Below are positions 54,401-62,780 of a stretch of DNA of 64,000 nucleotides, piece by piece (position 1 is the first letter of the stretch; each line of letters begins with the position of its first letter). The stretch covers positions 1-64,000 of the forward strand of contig NZ_JAKNHJ010000008.1 in NCBI RefSeq assembly GCF_022133705.1, in the 5' to 3' direction. The position numbers were made by a program, and so were the translations under genes. Origin of the DNA: Varibaculum cambriense. GTDB taxonomy: Bacteria; Actinomycetota; Actinomycetes; Actinomycetales; Actinomycetaceae. Below the pieces are notes generated by a model. The model was given only the letters and a program-made list of their open reading frames with translations. It was not told where the DNA came from and searched no databases.

Positions 54401-57400
54401 CCAAGAAATGACGTTCACCGTTCCCGCAGAGCAGGTGAAGGCGAACTCGCAGTTCGTAGCCTTCGAGAAGATTTACCGTCAGGGCGATGTCGATGAAAAC
54501 GGCAACGTTAAGGACGGAAAGAAACCAGTTGTTGAACACTCTGATCTCAATGACAAGGCCCAAACCGTAACCACCGGTGAAGAACCGCAAAGTCCGGTAA
54601 CCCCGACACTAACTTTGCAGAAAGTTGTTAAGAGCGAAGGACTAGAGGTTCCCTCCACCAAGGCGTTCACCTTCACCCTGAAGTGCTCCAGCCCGATTGA
54701 CGGAAAATCCAAGCAGCTGACCTACCAGGTTACTGCTGGATCCAAGATCTCGCTGCCCTACGTCAAGGGAGCCAACTGCACCCTTACAGAGGATCGCGAA
54801 GCTGCCAAGGTAGCGGGCATTGCCCCCTCCCAGGTATCCTTCAGCGCAGATTCCGAGAAGATCGGTCTGATCAGCTCTGAAAACTCGGCCTCCTTCAAGA
54901 TGCCGGCAGAAGAGCTGACCGAAGTAAACGTAGTGTTCACTGCGACCAACACCTACCCGACGCCGGAGAAGCCCACCGTGGCGACCTCCGCTAAAGATGC
55001 CAACGGCACCAAGGGTATGTATGGCCAAACCAAGCAGGCCAACCAGGTTTATGCTGGAATTTCCGCCAAGATCGTGGACGAGGTATCCTGGGCGAACCTG
55101 CTGCCTGGCGACTACGTCCTCATCGGTAAACTGATGGACAAAAAGACCGAAAAAGCGGTAACTTCCTACACTTCCACCCCGGCACCCTTCACGGTGAAAG
55201 AGGGCCAGAAGAACGGGAAGCTGGATAACACCTTCACCGTCAGCGGTGACTCTCTCAAGGCTGGTAGCCGCTACGTGGTTTACGAATACATCTACCGCGC
55301 AGGTGATGTAAACGGCACAACCCCGAACAATGGCGCCAAGCCGGTCGTGGAACACGCCGTAATCACTGACGCGGATCAGACGGTAGAGGCCATCACGCCT
55401 CCGACTCCGCCGGCCGCGAAAGTGAAGATCATCAAGAAGGTAGAGGCCTCGGGTATGGAAGTATCCAACAACCGCCCCTACTACTTCACCTTGAGCTGCC
55501 GTGATAAGGACGGCAACGCCGCAGGCGATAAGACCTTGCTAGTACGTCCAGACAAGGCTACCGAGGTAACCGGTTTGCGCAGCGGCTACGTCTGCTCCAT
55601 TCACGAGGATCTCAATGCCGCACTCGAGCAACAGGTAACACCGTCAGTCTCGCTGACCAGCGGAACCAACGGTTTCAGCGTGCAGCAGGACTCCACTGCA
55701 GGATCGGCACACTTCACCGTACCGGCGGCTACCGACGAGGTTCCCGAGGTACTGGTGAACGTGACCAACACCTACAACAAGATGGGCAAGCCGGAACTGC
55801 AGACCAACGCGGTAACCGATAACGGTACTTCAACCGTGCAGGCAGGAACTGCTACCACCGTGACCGATAAAGTCACCTGGAAGAACCTACCTGAAGGTAA
55901 ATACCTGCTCACCGGTAAACTAATGCACATTACGGATAACAACGCTGCTCCGGTAGCGGGAGTTACCAATGAACCAGTGGTAGTGGAAATCACCAAGGAC
56001 AACTCCGCGGCGGGTAGCACCACCATGAAGTTCAATGTGCCAGCCGGGACAATCGGTCAGGCCGGAAAGTACGTAGTGTACGAATACCTGTACAACTATG
56101 AAGATACTGACGGCGAAAATCCGAAGCCGAACACCTCCACCGTGGTTTCCCACAATGACCCCAGTGATGATGCGCAGACCGTGACCGTTACCGAGGCGCC
56201 CTCGGTAAGCACCACTGCCACCACCGATGGAGCCAATGAAAAGGAAATCCAAAAAGGTAAAGCTGCGGTAGTAACCGATACTGTTAACTGGAAGAACCTG
56301 CCTGCTGGCAACTACCAGGCGCTGAGCGAACTGGTAGACGCCAAAGGCAATCCGGTTGCCGGAGCCACCACTAAGGCGGTTCCCTTCACTGTCAACAATG
56401 GTGAAGAGGCAGGCAGCGTGACTACCAAGATCCAGCTACCGGCAAGTGCTACCACAACAGTTGGAGCAAAGTTCGTAGTGTTCGAACGGATCTACCGCGC
56501 CAGCGATGTGGATTCTAAGACCGGACGTCCCGCTGAAGGCGCTCAGCCGGTAGTGTCCGAACTGGATCTGAACGCTATCAACCAGACCGTGCGGGTAGTT
56601 GAAAGTCCGAAGGGGCCGCCAGCTATTACCTTCACCAAGGTAACTGAGAAAGTTCTCGACGGTGAAGTTCCGGATAAGGATCGTAAGTTCAAGTTCACCA
56701 TCAGCTGTGACAAGAACTTCGGAGGAGCATTCGAATTCGATATGCCTGCCGGAGTATCCGCGGGACTGCCTGCAGACAAGCAGCTGCAAGTAGGCACGGT
56801 ATGTACCTTGACTGAAATGCTGACCGATGAGGCGAACCCCGACGGGATTCTCCCCAATACAATCAGCTTCAGCTCCTCGGATCCGGCGATGACGGTTTCG
56901 AAGATTGGCAAGCAAACCGCGCAGTTCACGGTGCCCGATGTAGATACCAAAGTGGTTCCCGAGATTCAGGTAACCATTACGAATACCTACAGCAAGGACT
57001 TCCCAGAACTAGGAACCATTGCTCGCGACAACGCCGATCAGGACAAAGTCCTCAACCTTAAGAAGGGCGAGAACGCTCAGGTACAAGATGTTGCTACCTG
57101 GAAGAACCTGAAACCGGGCAAGTACACCATGATCGGTACCTTGATGGACAAGCTGACCGGTAAGCCTGTCGTGGGCTCTAACACCCCGGCGGTTGACTTC
57201 GAGGTCAAGAAAGGCGAAAAGACCGGAACCATCTACGCGCTATTCACCGTGCCGGGAGACAAGATCTCCACCAAGGCCAGTTGGGTAGTATTCGAGCAGG
57301 TCTACAAGGCTTCCGATGTTAAAGATGGCAAGGTTGTGGGTAAAGCTACTCCGGTAGTGGATCACTCCAACCTCGAGGATGCCGATCAGACGGTTCAGGT

Positions 57401-58133
57401 AACACCTCCGCCGGCCTCACAGGAAGAAAAGACTCCGGAGATCGCCACGGTTGCTAAGAATGGCACCACCTACAATGACGGAACCAAGGATCCGAACCTA
57501 GGTAAACCGGTATTGACCCCAGGTCAAGATGCGGTGATCGTAGATACGGTCAAGTGGAAGAACCTGGAGCCTGGTGAATACACCATCACCGGAACCCTGA
57601 TGGACAAATCCACGAACGTTCCGCTCACCTACCTGGATAAGGACGGTAAGCTCCAAGTGGCAGCTACAGCTGAACGCGGATCCTTCACCGTCAAGAAAGG
57701 TGAAACTGCAGGAGAGGCTAAAGTCTACTTCACGGTTAAAGGTGAAGCTATTCAGGCTAATAAGCAATACGTAGTATTCGAAGATCTGTACAAGACTGCG
57801 GATATTAAAGACGGAGAGCCTAGCCCTGGCGCTAAGAAGGTAGCGCAGCACCATGACATTAATGATGCTGCTCAGACCCTGAGCGTCGAGAACCCGACAC
57901 CGGGGACGCCTCCAGAAACTCCGGAAACCCCCAAGACTCCGAACACTCCGGGCACTACACCTCCCGGACCGACTCCGCGAACCCCCTCCGGGTTCCGGGG
58001 AGTGGTGAGCACGGTTCTAGCTAAGACCGGCTCCACCACCGGAATCATGGCAATGACCGGTGTTCTAGCAATGGTTGCGGGAGTTGGATTAGTACTGATC
58101 CGCCGCTACCAGCGCGAAGAACTAGAGGACTAG
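48411..58133 (+). CDS. Giant sortase-anchored surface protein with thioester, VaFE and DUF5979-like repeats
   Basis: A 3240-residue cell-wall protein. A signal peptide (residues 1-37, ending near PSQAS) leads to an adhesive head with a candidate thioester: Cys158 in ALCVQPG and Gln270 in AQAMIW, matching the class-II thioester pattern. Then come three VaFE (T-Q ester) repeats (about 507-907), six DUF5979-like repeats (916-1661), VaFE x3 (1662-2056), DUF5979, VaFE, DUF5979, VaFE x2, DUF5979, VaFE x2 (2065-3157). VaFE repeats each show a [VF]-[VA]-[FY]-E strand and a DxxQT end. A Pro/Thr stalk, LAKTG (3203-3207), membrane helix and basic/acidic tail finish it. Covalent adhesin to host surfaces is expected; the ligand is unknown. 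Confidence 0.88.
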   Translation: MINSQTAKLLRRWIVAGLAAALALAWTITTLVAPSQASDTENAQLAKDFKAVETGMNFQEQKDGKWDIANPPFAFADLGSFYYKQFVPNNTDAQKRTWFAARDQANYWQLGGGVSLNGENSSYVSPYLMVKDPSSVNWDVRSQGARQQAPEYITSALCVQPGVGMDRSWLDPVKPGHKNHALKVAIDANEGVGVVGKYDHRLVMDPEIQTQLKALAYLYNGGDRRLMNVDTRFPAGKDFYEQNKILIEEHKAALQLMNQVKGAEKNAVAQAMIWAIETRTPANRIVITYANNTVNSRLTAIAQQLLPHIQNIAKSEIKMWQAYQALKDQQIANEQAYKEALAKWKAETADSMAKDEAAYQNNKQLLESIKLSVTRADDTHFRVNLIGSSEAIALLQQAKGSLQISGSDNLVLPADTSIAKAASPGGILVGVKFDDAAACSGTVQKANINASFKGSIELTRTYIFNPDKTVYVDFQSQVNLGKYAVAVSGSASSSFEFTSTCPVAPEPSIGTTLEGSDGAKTIDTAGKADTDTVTLIDKVAFKNLKGGQNYVIKGELVDGDGNSVGVTGVSDPFDPKASGASDNGSGYYSGTVNIKFQVPVAKIRENAKLVAFETLYQGTNPESGTKAAEHKDKTDEKQTVTEKPRIGTSAKAQGDSTDEGKVAVPEEGSDVLIKDTVTWNKLKPGTYTLSGQLMKKVGDQVVPVPGTNASKNFTVNAGELKGTQELTFTLPAKQIEAGASYVVYEKVFKGADNTAGILVASHEDPNDKGQTVSVNPKQHKLPTIETKAWVRDDGNSLISSVEADGQDFKVKDQITYKDLKPGTYTAFATLVNKDNREEIIASGRQVFTNGSENGSTLVELTVPGSKVKADGKYVVFERIYQGEQTSEPSGEPYAKHEEITDGSQTITVTPKNPVPAEFKIVKKTVGGNTDSDRAFDFDVSCDGFKTTATVLVRKGKTQGETTVSNKALTSGMSCQVSERAVQDNQNTVKVKFSGNGINSDGTVAKFNLTEDNAKTVVVTATNTYTPKEAKFTVRKNVEAAGVTHFSVPNSFDFSYQCDGDASWKAIPSLKAGETSAAIKVKPGVTCKIKENSATPENLDRQLQWQGAQSVADGEATFKAEAANQLALVATNTYTEKTGQLEISKQVVDGTAGAGTIPGTFEMKYICATGQKAESVTKKLTSISVNKGGSATITGIPVGSQCAVYEDTTGINVPNTTLTTTFNGKAPQQVTIGGQVLHNAALSNPIKAGESQKATISVENKYVNQKVGGFEVEKLVAGVTNPGTVLKDVAFDFGYSCEIPGNAHAVKGSFKLKHGETFTSADPANPQLNNLPVNTVCKVWEETPKSSANADYVGSELRASATNGAEVTGTDGKLELTIKLNKAAAKAKILATNQYSQQLGGFTLKKEVQGSADQALDIQSYKFKLTYMDGTNTHVKEKTIPAGGGSYSFWGVPVGSQVQVEELGAIDSKGKFIPVDELSTAKVKHSISWNGTQDDSSTASANIFTINKAMTEAQWKESGKQANVVVKATNAYKEIEQKGTFSVQKTSVKVAGESADKVKDLPTSYKFTYDCSDGTHGNIPNVKPGGEPVVAPAQFRAGTVCTVTEQQVLPKGTNAQTVSWTVDGKGKGVGPAAGTSATVTIGSDAKTPVAVQAANEYQTPDEPKIATELKGEGRDGNIDLVEDADHTYTLTDKISYWNLEVGKTYKFSGELVVPNADKTDATRTGIKAEKTVTITTPSGVVELPFKLTQADVAKYSTLVAFEKLDLQVEGGFEPVTKHEDPKDDNQTKQVNPWIATVLTDEGGNKQIDTTGKADSDHVTLVDTVKYRNLEAGKTYHLTGKLVDGSGNPIGVSSTSKAFTVPGEAGTLQSGETKMTFRVTVGQIRQNAKLVAFEYLHPGQPNTPGDETVVTKHEDPNDENQTVNEGPRAATTAQSSTGTKVFDAKTPAKVLDRVTWSKLPAGNYVLVGTLMDKGTKQPVPNVNAEIVKFTVSSGELKGIQEMTFTVPAEQVKANSQFVAFEKIYRQGDVDENGNVKDGKKPVVEHSDLNDKAQTVTTGEEPQSPVTPTLTLQKVVKSEGLEVPSTKAFTFTLKCSSPIDGKSKQLTYQVTAGSKISLPYVKGANCTLTEDREAAKVAGIAPSQVSFSADSEKIGLISSENSASFKMPAEELTEVNVVFTATNTYPTPEKPTVATSAKDANGTKGMYGQTKQANQVYAGISAKIVDEVSWANLLPGDYVLIGKLMDKKTEKAVTSYTSTPAPFTVKEGQKNGKLDNTFTVSGDSLKAGSRYVVYEYIYRAGDVNGTTPNNGAKPVVEHAVITDADQTVEAITPPTPPAAKVKIIKKVEASGMEVSNNRPYYFTLSCRDKDGNAAGDKTLLVRPDKATEVTGLRSGYVCSIHEDLNAALEQQVTPSVSLTSGTNGFSVQQDSTAGSAHFTVPAATDEVPEVLVNVTNTYNKMGKPELQTNAVTDNGTSTVQAGTATTVTDKVTWKNLPEGKYLLTGKLMHITDNNAAPVAGVTNEPVVVEITKDNSAAGSTTMKFNVPAGTIGQAGKYVVYEYLYNYEDTDGENPKPNTSTVVSHNDPSDDAQTVTVTEAPSVSTTATTDGANEKEIQKGKAAVVTDTVNWKNLPAGNYQALSELVDAKGNPVAGATTKAVPFTVNNGEEAGSVTTKIQLPASATTTVGAKFVVFERIYRASDVDSKTGRPAEGAQPVVSELDLNAINQTVRVVESPKGPPAITFTKVTEKVLDGEVPDKDRKFKFTISCDKNFGGAFEFDMPAGVSAGLPADKQLQVGTVCTLTEMLTDEANPDGILPNTISFSSSDPAMTVSKIGKQTAQFTVPDVDTKVVPEIQVTITNTYSKDFPELGTIARDNADQDKVLNLKKGENAQVQDVATWKNLKPGKYTMIGTLMDKLTGKPVVGSNTPAVDFEVKKGEKTGTIYALFTVPGDKISTKASWVVFEQVYKASDVKDGKVVGKATPVVDHSNLEDADQTVQVTPPPASQEEKTPEIATVAKNGTTYNDGTKDPNLGKPVLTPGQDAVIVDTVKWKNLEPGEYTITGTLMDKSTNVPLTYLDKDGKLQVAATAERGSFTVKKGETAGEAKVYFTVKGEAIQANKQYVVFEDLYKTADIKDGEPSPGAKKVAQHHDINDAAQTLSVENPTPGTPPETPETPKTPNTPGTTPPGPTPRTPSGFRGVVSTVLAKTGSTTGIMAMTGVLAMVAGVGLVLIRRYQREELED

Positions 58134-58164
58134 GAAAGACATACAACTAAATAGCTAGAAGGAT

Positions 58165-58197
58165 CTCGGGGTCGGAAGCCAAGCTTCCGGCCCCGAG
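58165..58197 (+). terminator. Hairpin after the surface protein gene
   Basis: A 15-bp stem (58165-58179 with 58183-58197, one G-U pair) and a three-base loop lie 32 bases after the stop codon. No long T tract follows, but position and strength support termination. Confidence 0.6.
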
Positions 58198-58817
58198 TGC
58201 TATATATCCGCGCTCCCTTTCGGGTGCATAGATCGCGACCCCCGGGGGTGCCGAGGTGTCCGTGAAAAGTAGGCCTGGCTCGGTGAATGTGGTGTCTGCG
58301 TGGGCAAAAGTTTTTCCTCCTGCCCAGAGTTCGGGAAATACCTGTGGTATTTCCCGAACTCTATGCCCACCGCACCCACTCGGATAAAACTTTTGCCCCC
58401 GCTCCTCCAGTCGTTCCTGTTTTTATCGGCCGTGACCCCGATGCTTCGCCAGAATTACGTTTTCATGTTCACGTTTCCGCGGTCTTATCCCACCCGAAGG
58501 GGAGCGCGGTGAGAGGTAATAAGATGCCCTACCTGCAGTAAAAAGCAAGTTCGCACTACTCATTTGCCGAACCAATATGCTTCGCTGCCCGCTTCCCACG
58601 CCCCTGCTTTTCCACTATCTACACAGCAACCTCACCTGAAGCTCTTCTGACTTTACGCAAATAAGGCTTAGACTGAACAGCCCAACCAAAACCGCCAACC
58701 AAGACACCTCTAACAGCGTAAATCCAAAAGAAAATCCCCAAAAACTTCACGAGTCGGGGTAATGTCCCGTACTCGCATCCAGCTTCATAAAATCACCATC
58801 ATGTTTCAAGCACAATA
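58198..58817. other. Non-coding stretch with compound inverted repeat
   Basis: About 620 bases between a + strand and a - strand gene. It contains the 105-base compound inverted repeat at 58298-58402. Short open frames that run through that repeat have no ribosome-binding site or family likeness. From 58403 to 58817 I see no gene or repeat. Confidence 0.5.
58298..58402. repeat. 105-bp compound (nested) inverted repeat
   Basis: An outer pair (58298-58314 with 58386-58402, 17 bp, one mismatch) encloses an inner perfect pair (58326-58342 with 58346-58362, 17 bp, three-base loop). The arms are separated by short unpaired stretches on each side. As RNA it would fold into one long stem. It may be a degenerate small mobile repeat (MITE-like), a structured RNA or a processing signal. 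No target duplication or transposase is seen. Confidence 0.6.
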
Positions 58818-58858
58818 AAATTTGCGCGGTCTTGTAAAATAAAAGACCGCGCAAATTT
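58818..58858 (-). terminator. Terminator of the sialidase-NanT operon
   Basis: A perfect 16-bp stem (58818-58833 with 58843-58858) and a nine-base loop end 15 bases after the stop of the transporter gene on the minus strand. The arm ends in AAATTTT, giving a short T tract. Confidence 0.7.
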
Positions 58859-58872
58859 CTATTTAGATTTTC

Positions 58873-60366
58873 TTATTCTGCAACCGGGTCGAGGGTAGGC
58901 AATTCACTCTCGTCCCTACCGTCTTCTGGTCGAACCGTGGCAGGATTAATTGCAGCTTGAATTCTGCGTGGAAGGTTCAGCCCGACAGAGAGAATAACTA
59001 CGAGCGCACCTCCAACCGAAATAGTTGCCAAGGCTATCCCCAAGGGAACAGCAGATGAGATGGAAGCTCCCACGATTGGTCCAACTGCACCCCCTAGGGC
59101 ACCAACGTTATAGCAGAAGCCTAGCCCCGCAGCACGCTTTTCAATAGGGAAGTAGCTAGAGACCCACTTGGGTGCAAGTCCCGAAATGCCTTGCCCAAAC
59201 ATTTGCTGGAAGAATAACAAGATACCGATCAGGACTGCATACTTTCCCCCGACCATAAAACAAGGGAATACTAGGACTTGGGATAAAAGCAGGGAGATTA
59301 CGTACCAGCGGCGCATTCCTAGTTTGTCGCCAAGGAATCCCGAAAGAATATAACCACACATATTGCCGAGGTTGGCATACGAAACGATAGCCGCTACTAG
59401 TCCGGCATCCATAGATAGATCGCTCTTCAAATATGTCGGCAATAAACCAAGAATTGGCCAGGTGTAGATGAATGAGCAAAAAATCGTCAACATAATGGCA
59501 ACGCCCACCGCCCAACGGGTCGGATCGGACTGGTAAACAAACCACACGAAAATCCCCGCACATACGAGTGCCAGCAAGGTAACTAACAGTCCGCCATGAA
59601 CAATGCTCGTGAAAATTAGGAGTAAGAGAGTCAAAGCTAACACGGTAAGTAGATAATTAACTACCCGATTTTTCCCCCTGTAAAGGATGGTAAGCATATT
59701 TCCTTCATGCAGGCGTTCATTATCATCGGACTGCTTAACACTTTCCCAATCCTCAGCCTCTGGAAGGCGACGGCGCATATATAAAGCTACAAGAATCGGA
59801 ATCATTCCGGTTAGGAATAGTGCACGCCACCCCCAGTTGGGATGCCAACTGTCTACCCAGGGCACAAGCAAACGGTATATCTGTGCTGCAAGAATCGATC
59901 CAACGGCGTAGCCAGAAAGCATGAAACCCGAAGCGCGGTTGCGCATACGAACTGGCCAAAGTTCAATAATATAGGTCGCAGAAGAGGAATACTCTCCCGC
60001 CATAGCAAAGCCGATAAGTAAACGCGCGAGGAAAAGAACCGTCCAATTTGGAGCCAGACCACACATTAAAGACCCAATTGTGAACAGAAGAATCGAAGCA
60101 ATCATCGCAGGTTTACGTCCATGCTTGTCTCCCATAGCGCCCAGAACTAGTCCGCCAAACCACCGGGAGATGAATGCGGCGGAAACCAGGGCGGTTCCTT
60201 CAACAAGTGTCAGACTGAAAGTGTCGATAATCTCGGAAAGCACCAATGATATTAAGACAAAATCATATCCGTCTAGCACCACTCCAATCCAGGCGGCGAA
60301 AAACGCCTTCCAACGTTGTGCCCCGATTTCCTTATACCAGGGTATTTTCTTTGTTTGTTGAGACAT
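58873..60366 (-). CDS. nanT: Sialic acid transporter, NanT-like MFS
   Basis: A 497-residue transporter. Its start (KIPWYKEIGAQRWKAFFAAWIGVVLDGYDFVLISLVLSE) and SAAFISRWFGGLVLGAMGDKHGRKPAM follow E. coli NanT closely in pattern. It also has about twelve hydrophobic segments and a long central loop (residues 210-240) preceding two extra helices, as in NanT. H+-coupled uptake of N-acetylneuraminate is expected. The ATG follows AAAGGAG. It is the second gene after the sialidase (95-base gap). Confidence 0.83.
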   Translation of the reverse strand: MSQQTKKIPWYKEIGAQRWKAFFAAWIGVVLDGYDFVLISLVLSEIIDTFSLTLVEGTALVSAAFISRWFGGLVLGAMGDKHGRKPAMIASILLFTIGSLMCGLAPNWTVLFLARLLIGFAMAGEYSSSATYIIELWPVRMRNRASGFMLSGYAVGSILAAQIYRLLVPWVDSWHPNWGWRALFLTGMIPILVALYMRRRLPEAEDWESVKQSDDNERLHEGNMLTILYRGKNRVVNYLLTVLALTLLLLIFTSIVHGGLLVTLLALVCAGIFVWFVYQSDPTRWAVGVAIMLTIFCSFIYTWPILGLLPTYLKSDLSMDAGLVAAIVSYANLGNMCGYILSGFLGDKLGMRRWYVISLLLSQVLVFPCFMVGGKYAVLIGILLFFQQMFGQGISGLAPKWVSSYFPIEKRAAGLGFCYNVGALGGAVGPIVGASISSAVPLGIALATISVGGALVVILSVGLNLPRRIQAAINPATVRPEDGRDESELPTLDPVAE

Positions 60367-60461
60367 TTTTATTTCTCCTTTGAAACGTCTATTAAAAGGT
60401 TTGCTGGATAGCGCAAAAGGCGAGTGTTTTTTAATAAAAAGAGCAAGAGTACAAGCTGCAT

Positions 60462-62780
60462 TCAGCTGATAGTTGAGTTCGATTCTTTAACCCAAGCCAG
60501 AGGAAACGAGGTGAAGAAAACTCCTTGCAGTTCTCTCTCCCACAGGAGACCAATCGTTCCATCGGGCATTTGGGTCATACATTGGTATACATAGTGCCGC
60601 GGGTTAAAGACTTTGTTATGCGGCCATGTTAATCCGTCATCATAGGATAGCCGCACGACCCCCCGTCCCCTGAAAGGGAGAAGCTGGGAAGCATTCGCAA
60701 ACAGGATTGCCGGCTTTGAATCCTCATCGTAGACCCGAATAGCGTTCGGCTGCGAAAATATTTCAGGTATTTGTTCAACAAATGTGACTTCTCCCCAGTT
60801 TTCGCCACCGTCATCGCTTATTGCGTGAGCAACTCGACCGCGGGGATTCAGATTCCTCATCCAGACGTGGACAGTGCCGTCTTCCCCTTCTACTAGGACA
60901 GATTCGTGACAGTAGGCTCGCTCGTCCTCGAGATTTCGGGCAAATACTTCTTTTCCGTCAACTACCCGGCCATCGTTCGGCGATTGCCCACGATGCCAAG
61001 TTTCGCCACCATCATCGGAATAGGCAGCTGCACACGAAAATGCCAAACCGCTCTCATGGTTGAAGTAAATCGGAACCAAGATTCGTCCCTTGTGCTTTCC
61101 AATCTGAAGCTGGATTCCATTCCCCGGGGAGGTTCCACAAAAACGCATCCACTCCTCTTTAATCTGAGGAGTCAGGTCTACAGGGGCGCTCCAGGTTTCC
61201 CCATCGTCATCACTAAAAACCATGAGCAAGTGGCATGAGGGATGTTCGAATAATGATTCGTTAGAGTCGACTCCTGGCGCTAGATAGATATTTCCAGCTG
61301 GTTCGCCCTGAACTGTCACATTTCCATGCTTGTCTACAAGGTAGTTAGTGGATGTGCCGTCTAAGTTGTTAACTATTCCGTCATCCATCAGGTGATACTC
61401 GTTGCCATCACGGTCGTGTAGAATTTTAGTGCCATCTTCCGAGTATCCGGTGCCAACCTTGGCGTTCGGCTGCCCGATTCCGCCGGGAAAGTGATCGATC
61501 AGGCAGATCACGCGACCTGATGATTCATCTTGTACGAGGACGGAGTCAATAACCGAGGCTCCCAGTCTTCCACTTCCCGGGTACTGGAGTACTGTCTGAG
61601 GATCTGTCCAGGTCTTACCATTATCCAGACTACGTCGAATAACAAAATTAATGTCGTTCGGACTGTCGTTTGCGATACTTACTCGCTGGTCGGCGCCTGC
61701 GAGAACCACTCCTGATTTGCAGGTGATAATTGAGGGAATGCGGTAATTCTTAGCACCCATCAACCCCGTATCGAAGAGTGCTTGAGTTACTAAAGGGGCA
61801 ACACCAGCTAGTCTTTTTATTTGATGGTCAGTCAGAACCTGTTGATAGATCTCTGCTGAGGAGACTTCTCCGAATAGTTTGGTTCCATCCAGATCCTCTC
61901 CAACTAGGACGTTTTTCAGATTTCCAATATCGTCGAAGAAAACTGCTCCTGGGGAATGAACTACTTCGTATCCATCTACGAATATCGTGGTAGCGCCCCT
62001 TCCGCTTACGAGCACGAGCTCATGAACCCTTCCATCATCCCAGTGTCCCGGCGCCGTAATTTCAGCAATAACCTCGGTATCTACCGATGCATGGAAATAG
62101 AAACTATCCCCTTGTTCGATACCTAGACGCATAGCGCCTTGCGCTCCTTCAGCAGCCATGATCACACCAAACTGACCTTCGCCACGAGTGCGGAATTTTG
62201 CCCGCACGCTTCCCTTGGTAAGTCCACTAACTTTGCGCACATCCCAAGGTGATAACGCAGAGCCACCAAACTCTACAACCGGGTTTGGTGTGCGTGCTAT
62301 TGAAAGAGGAAAATCTGGTTCCGTTTGACCAGCCCAAACCGCGAAGTGTATGACCTTGTGGACACCTTGGGGATTGATTATGATGTCCTCGAGTTCAATC
62401 TGTGAAAACCATGATGGCAGGGAGGTTGAGAATGCTTCGTAGCCGTCGAAGAATAGGTGCATACCAGATTCGTTCGATGAAAGAGCCACCGAGTGTGCGA
62501 AACCGTCATCAATTCCGGGTACATCTTCGGCGTCAATGATTCGGTGTTCGTGTCCGCTACGTACAAATCCGGTGATTTGCCCACTAGAAATATTGAGCTC
62601 AATACAGCCGTTTTTCCCATTTGCTCGGAAAATACATCCAGGCATTGTCGTTGCTAGATTAATGTCGATAATACCGCAATCATCCTGTTTAACGAGGGTG
62701 CACAGCTTACTGTTATCTACGGGTTGTCCGTTTGTAGAGAACCTTTCTTCCAGATCCTGCGTAGCGTCTTTGCGACTCAT
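60462..62780 (-). CDS. Exo-alpha-sialidase (GH33) with two N-terminal LamG-like domains
   Basis: A 772-residue sialidase. Residues 35-165 and 175-325 look like laminin-G/concanavalin-like domains, possibly CBM40-type sialic-acid binding. The catalytic propeller starts near 335 with the FRIP-type motif YRIPS (Arg347) and carries Asp-box repeats (SLDNGKTW, SDDDGETW, SDDGGETW, SDDGGENW, SYDDGLTW). A 70-residue insertion after the second blade resembles NanB/NanC-type enzymes. The start, MSRKDATQDLEERF, shows no signal peptide or sorting signal. AAGGAGG precedes the ATG. It heads a two-gene operon with NanT. Confidence 0.88.
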   Translation of the reverse strand: MSRKDATQDLEERFSTNGQPVDNSKLCTLVKQDDCGIIDINLATTMPGCIFRANGKNGCIELNISSGQITGFVRSGHEHRIIDAEDVPGIDDGFAHSVALSSNESGMHLFFDGYEAFSTSLPSWFSQIELEDIIINPQGVHKVIHFAVWAGQTEPDFPLSIARTPNPVVEFGGSALSPWDVRKVSGLTKGSVRAKFRTRGEGQFGVIMAAEGAQGAMRLGIEQGDSFYFHASVDTEVIAEITAPGHWDDGRVHELVLVSGRGATTIFVDGYEVVHSPGAVFFDDIGNLKNVLVGEDLDGTKLFGEVSSAEIYQQVLTDHQIKRLAGVAPLVTQALFDTGLMGAKNYRIPSIITCKSGVVLAGADQRVSIANDSPNDINFVIRRSLDNGKTWTDPQTVLQYPGSGRLGASVIDSVLVQDESSGRVICLIDHFPGGIGQPNAKVGTGYSEDGTKILHDRDGNEYHLMDDGIVNNLDGTSTNYLVDKHGNVTVQGEPAGNIYLAPGVDSNESLFEHPSCHLLMVFSDDDGETWSAPVDLTPQIKEEWMRFCGTSPGNGIQLQIGKHKGRILVPIYFNHESGLAFSCAAAYSDDGGETWHRGQSPNDGRVVDGKEVFARNLEDERAYCHESVLVEGEDGTVHVWMRNLNPRGRVAHAISDDGGENWGEVTFVEQIPEIFSQPNAIRVYDEDSKPAILFANASQLLPFRGRGVVRLSYDDGLTWPHNKVFNPRHYVYQCMTQMPDGTIGLLWERELQGVFFTSFPLAWVKESNSTIS

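Noticed and set aside
54642-55355. 237-codon minus-strand frame inside the giant adhesin gene
   Set aside because: It is antisense to conserved repeats and has no recognisable domain.
58287-58541. Two overlapping + strand frames over the compound inverted repeat
   Set aside because: No ribosome-binding site or likeness; the repeat explains the open frames.
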